DNA from: Promethearchaeota archaeon
GTDB taxonomy: Archaea > Asgardarchaeota > Lokiarchaeia > Sigynarchaeales > MK-D1
Assembly: GCA_016839865.1 (NCBI GenBank)
Contig: JAEOTN010000091.1
Coordinates: 1 to 5,466 of the forward strand
Reading direction: 5' to 3'
Length of the DNA: 5,466 nucleotides
Shown here: piece by piece, positions 4,840-5,466 of the stretch
How positions within the stretch are numbered: the stretch's first letter is position 1
Layout: every line of letters starts with the position of its first letter
Made by a program: the position numbers and the translations under genes
The notes under the pieces: generated by a model
Seen by the model: the letters and a program-made list of their open reading frames with translations, nothing else
Told to the model about the DNA's origin: nothing
Database searches by the model: none

Positions 4840-5466
4840 TCAAAAAATTCCGGGAATTAATTTGTACCTAACCCGTTTTCTATAATCCTTATATCCATTC
4901 ATCTCTTTAATCAACATATCTTCTTCAAACTTAATACGAATTATAAATATGATAACACCCATTACCGCTGGAATTATCGAGAACCACGAACCTAATGCGA
5001 AAGGAGTACCAAGAAATAATAAAGATGCTCCAGCATAGAGGGGGTGCCGAATTTTTGCATATATTCCGGTTTCAATCACTATTTGCTCATCACGAATATC
5101 CAGTACCTTGCTAGCATAGGGATTTTGCGCCATAGAAATATACATAATTGCAAGACCGGTGTGAAAAATAACCAATCCGATGATTTCAATAACAAGTGGA
5201 AATGATACCCATCCCAATCGATGTCCCAACGCAGAAATGATTAGTGCTGTGATATATACAATACAGATAAGGGGTAAAAAAATCCAATCCAGAGTTTTTT
5301 CGGTTTTTTTAGGACGTGTTTCTTTTTTTAACTTTATCCTGTTACGAATAACACGAGGATTCTTCTTGTTGATAATTAGATAGGAAATGCCCATATTTAA
5401 TGATAACGTGCCGATAAATAACCAACTTGCTAACCATAACCAATTTCCCGCAATAGGGAACAGTAT
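4840..5466 (-). CDS. ICMT/PEMT-like integral membrane methyltransferase, partial (5' end beyond the window)
   Basis: The frame stays open to the right edge, giving 208 visible residues; the Met codon at 5392-5394 is internal. The 24 residues ahead of it (LFPIAGNWLWLASWLFIGTL region) form a first membrane helix of the kind this family has, so that Met is not the real start. Further helices lie at about 61-80, 89-113 and 146-177. The C-terminal signature is intact: GIYAKIRHPLYAG at 134-146 with RHP at 140-142, a paired EE at 181-182 after an arginine, and GYKDY at 191-195 before a final IPGIF. This is the S-adenosylmethionine-binding pattern of isoprenylcysteine carboxyl methyltransferases and phospholipid N-methyltransferases. 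The substrate is not determined: many prokaryotic members do not act on prenylated protein. It ends in TGA at 4840-4842; no T-tract follows on its strand. Confidence 0.88.
   Translation of the reverse strand: MLFPIAGNWLWLASWLFIGTLSLNMGISYLIINKKNPRVIRNRIKLKKETRPKKTEKTLDWIFLPLICIVYITALIISALGHRLGWVSFPLVIEIIGLVIFHTGLAIMYISMAQNPYASKVLDIRDEQIVIETGIYAKIRHPLYAGASLLFLGTPFALGSWFSIIPAVMGVIIFIIRIKFEEDMLIKEMNGYKDYRKRVRYKLIPGIF

Noticed and set aside
5180..5383. Plus-strand frame inside the methyltransferase gene
   Set aside because: Antisense shadow of the membrane methyltransferase.

Overview
The window is AT-rich and looks archaeal. TATA-like boxes sit about 25 bases or more ahead of several probable transcript starts, one clear AGGTGAT-type Shine-Dalgarno is present, transcription units seem to end in oligo-T tracts rather than hairpins, and a tandem zinc-ribbon protein is encoded. 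An Asgard-type archaeon (Loki- or Heimdall-like) would fit this style, but no taxonomic marker is present, so that placement is inference.

Layout: (1) 42-509, minus strand, a small protein with an OB-fold-like N-terminal half and a PUR-type C-terminal domain, probably binding single-stranded DNA or RNA. (2) A divergent intergenic region of about 180 bases with a TATA box and a Shine-Dalgarno for the next gene. (3) 688-2019, plus strand, a stand-alone condensation-type (HHxxxDG) acyltransferase. (4) 2086-3975, plus strand, an acetyl-CoA hydrolase/CoA-transferase fused to a C-terminal GNAT acetyltransferase domain. (5) 3990-4391, minus strand and convergent with the previous gene, a protein of three tandem zinc ribbons. 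(6) 4392-4839, about 450 bases with no convincing gene but with a perfect 14-bp palindrome, a short repeat that reads as a Cys/Asp/Glu-rich peptide, and three oligo-T tracts. (7) 4840 to the right edge, minus strand, a membrane methyltransferase of the isoprenylcysteine carboxyl methyltransferase (ICMT)-like class. Its reading frame stays open to the window edge, so its true start lies outside.

The metabolic core is the pair at 688-3975. Both proteins handle acyl-CoA chemistry: one is expected to pass an acyl group to an alcohol or amine, the other to move CoA between carboxylates. They are in the same direction with a short gap, so a shared acyl-CoA pathway is plausible, but a T-rich stretch and a possible second promoter in the gap mean co-transcription is not certain. 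The flanking genes have no obvious functional link to the pair.

The most interesting points are the OB-PUR combination, the clustering of three acyl-CoA-dependent domains in two adjacent genes, the truncated fourth repeat at the end of the zinc-ribbon protein, and the unexplained 4392-4839 region. I do not see a defence system, CRISPR array, mobile element or RNA gene.
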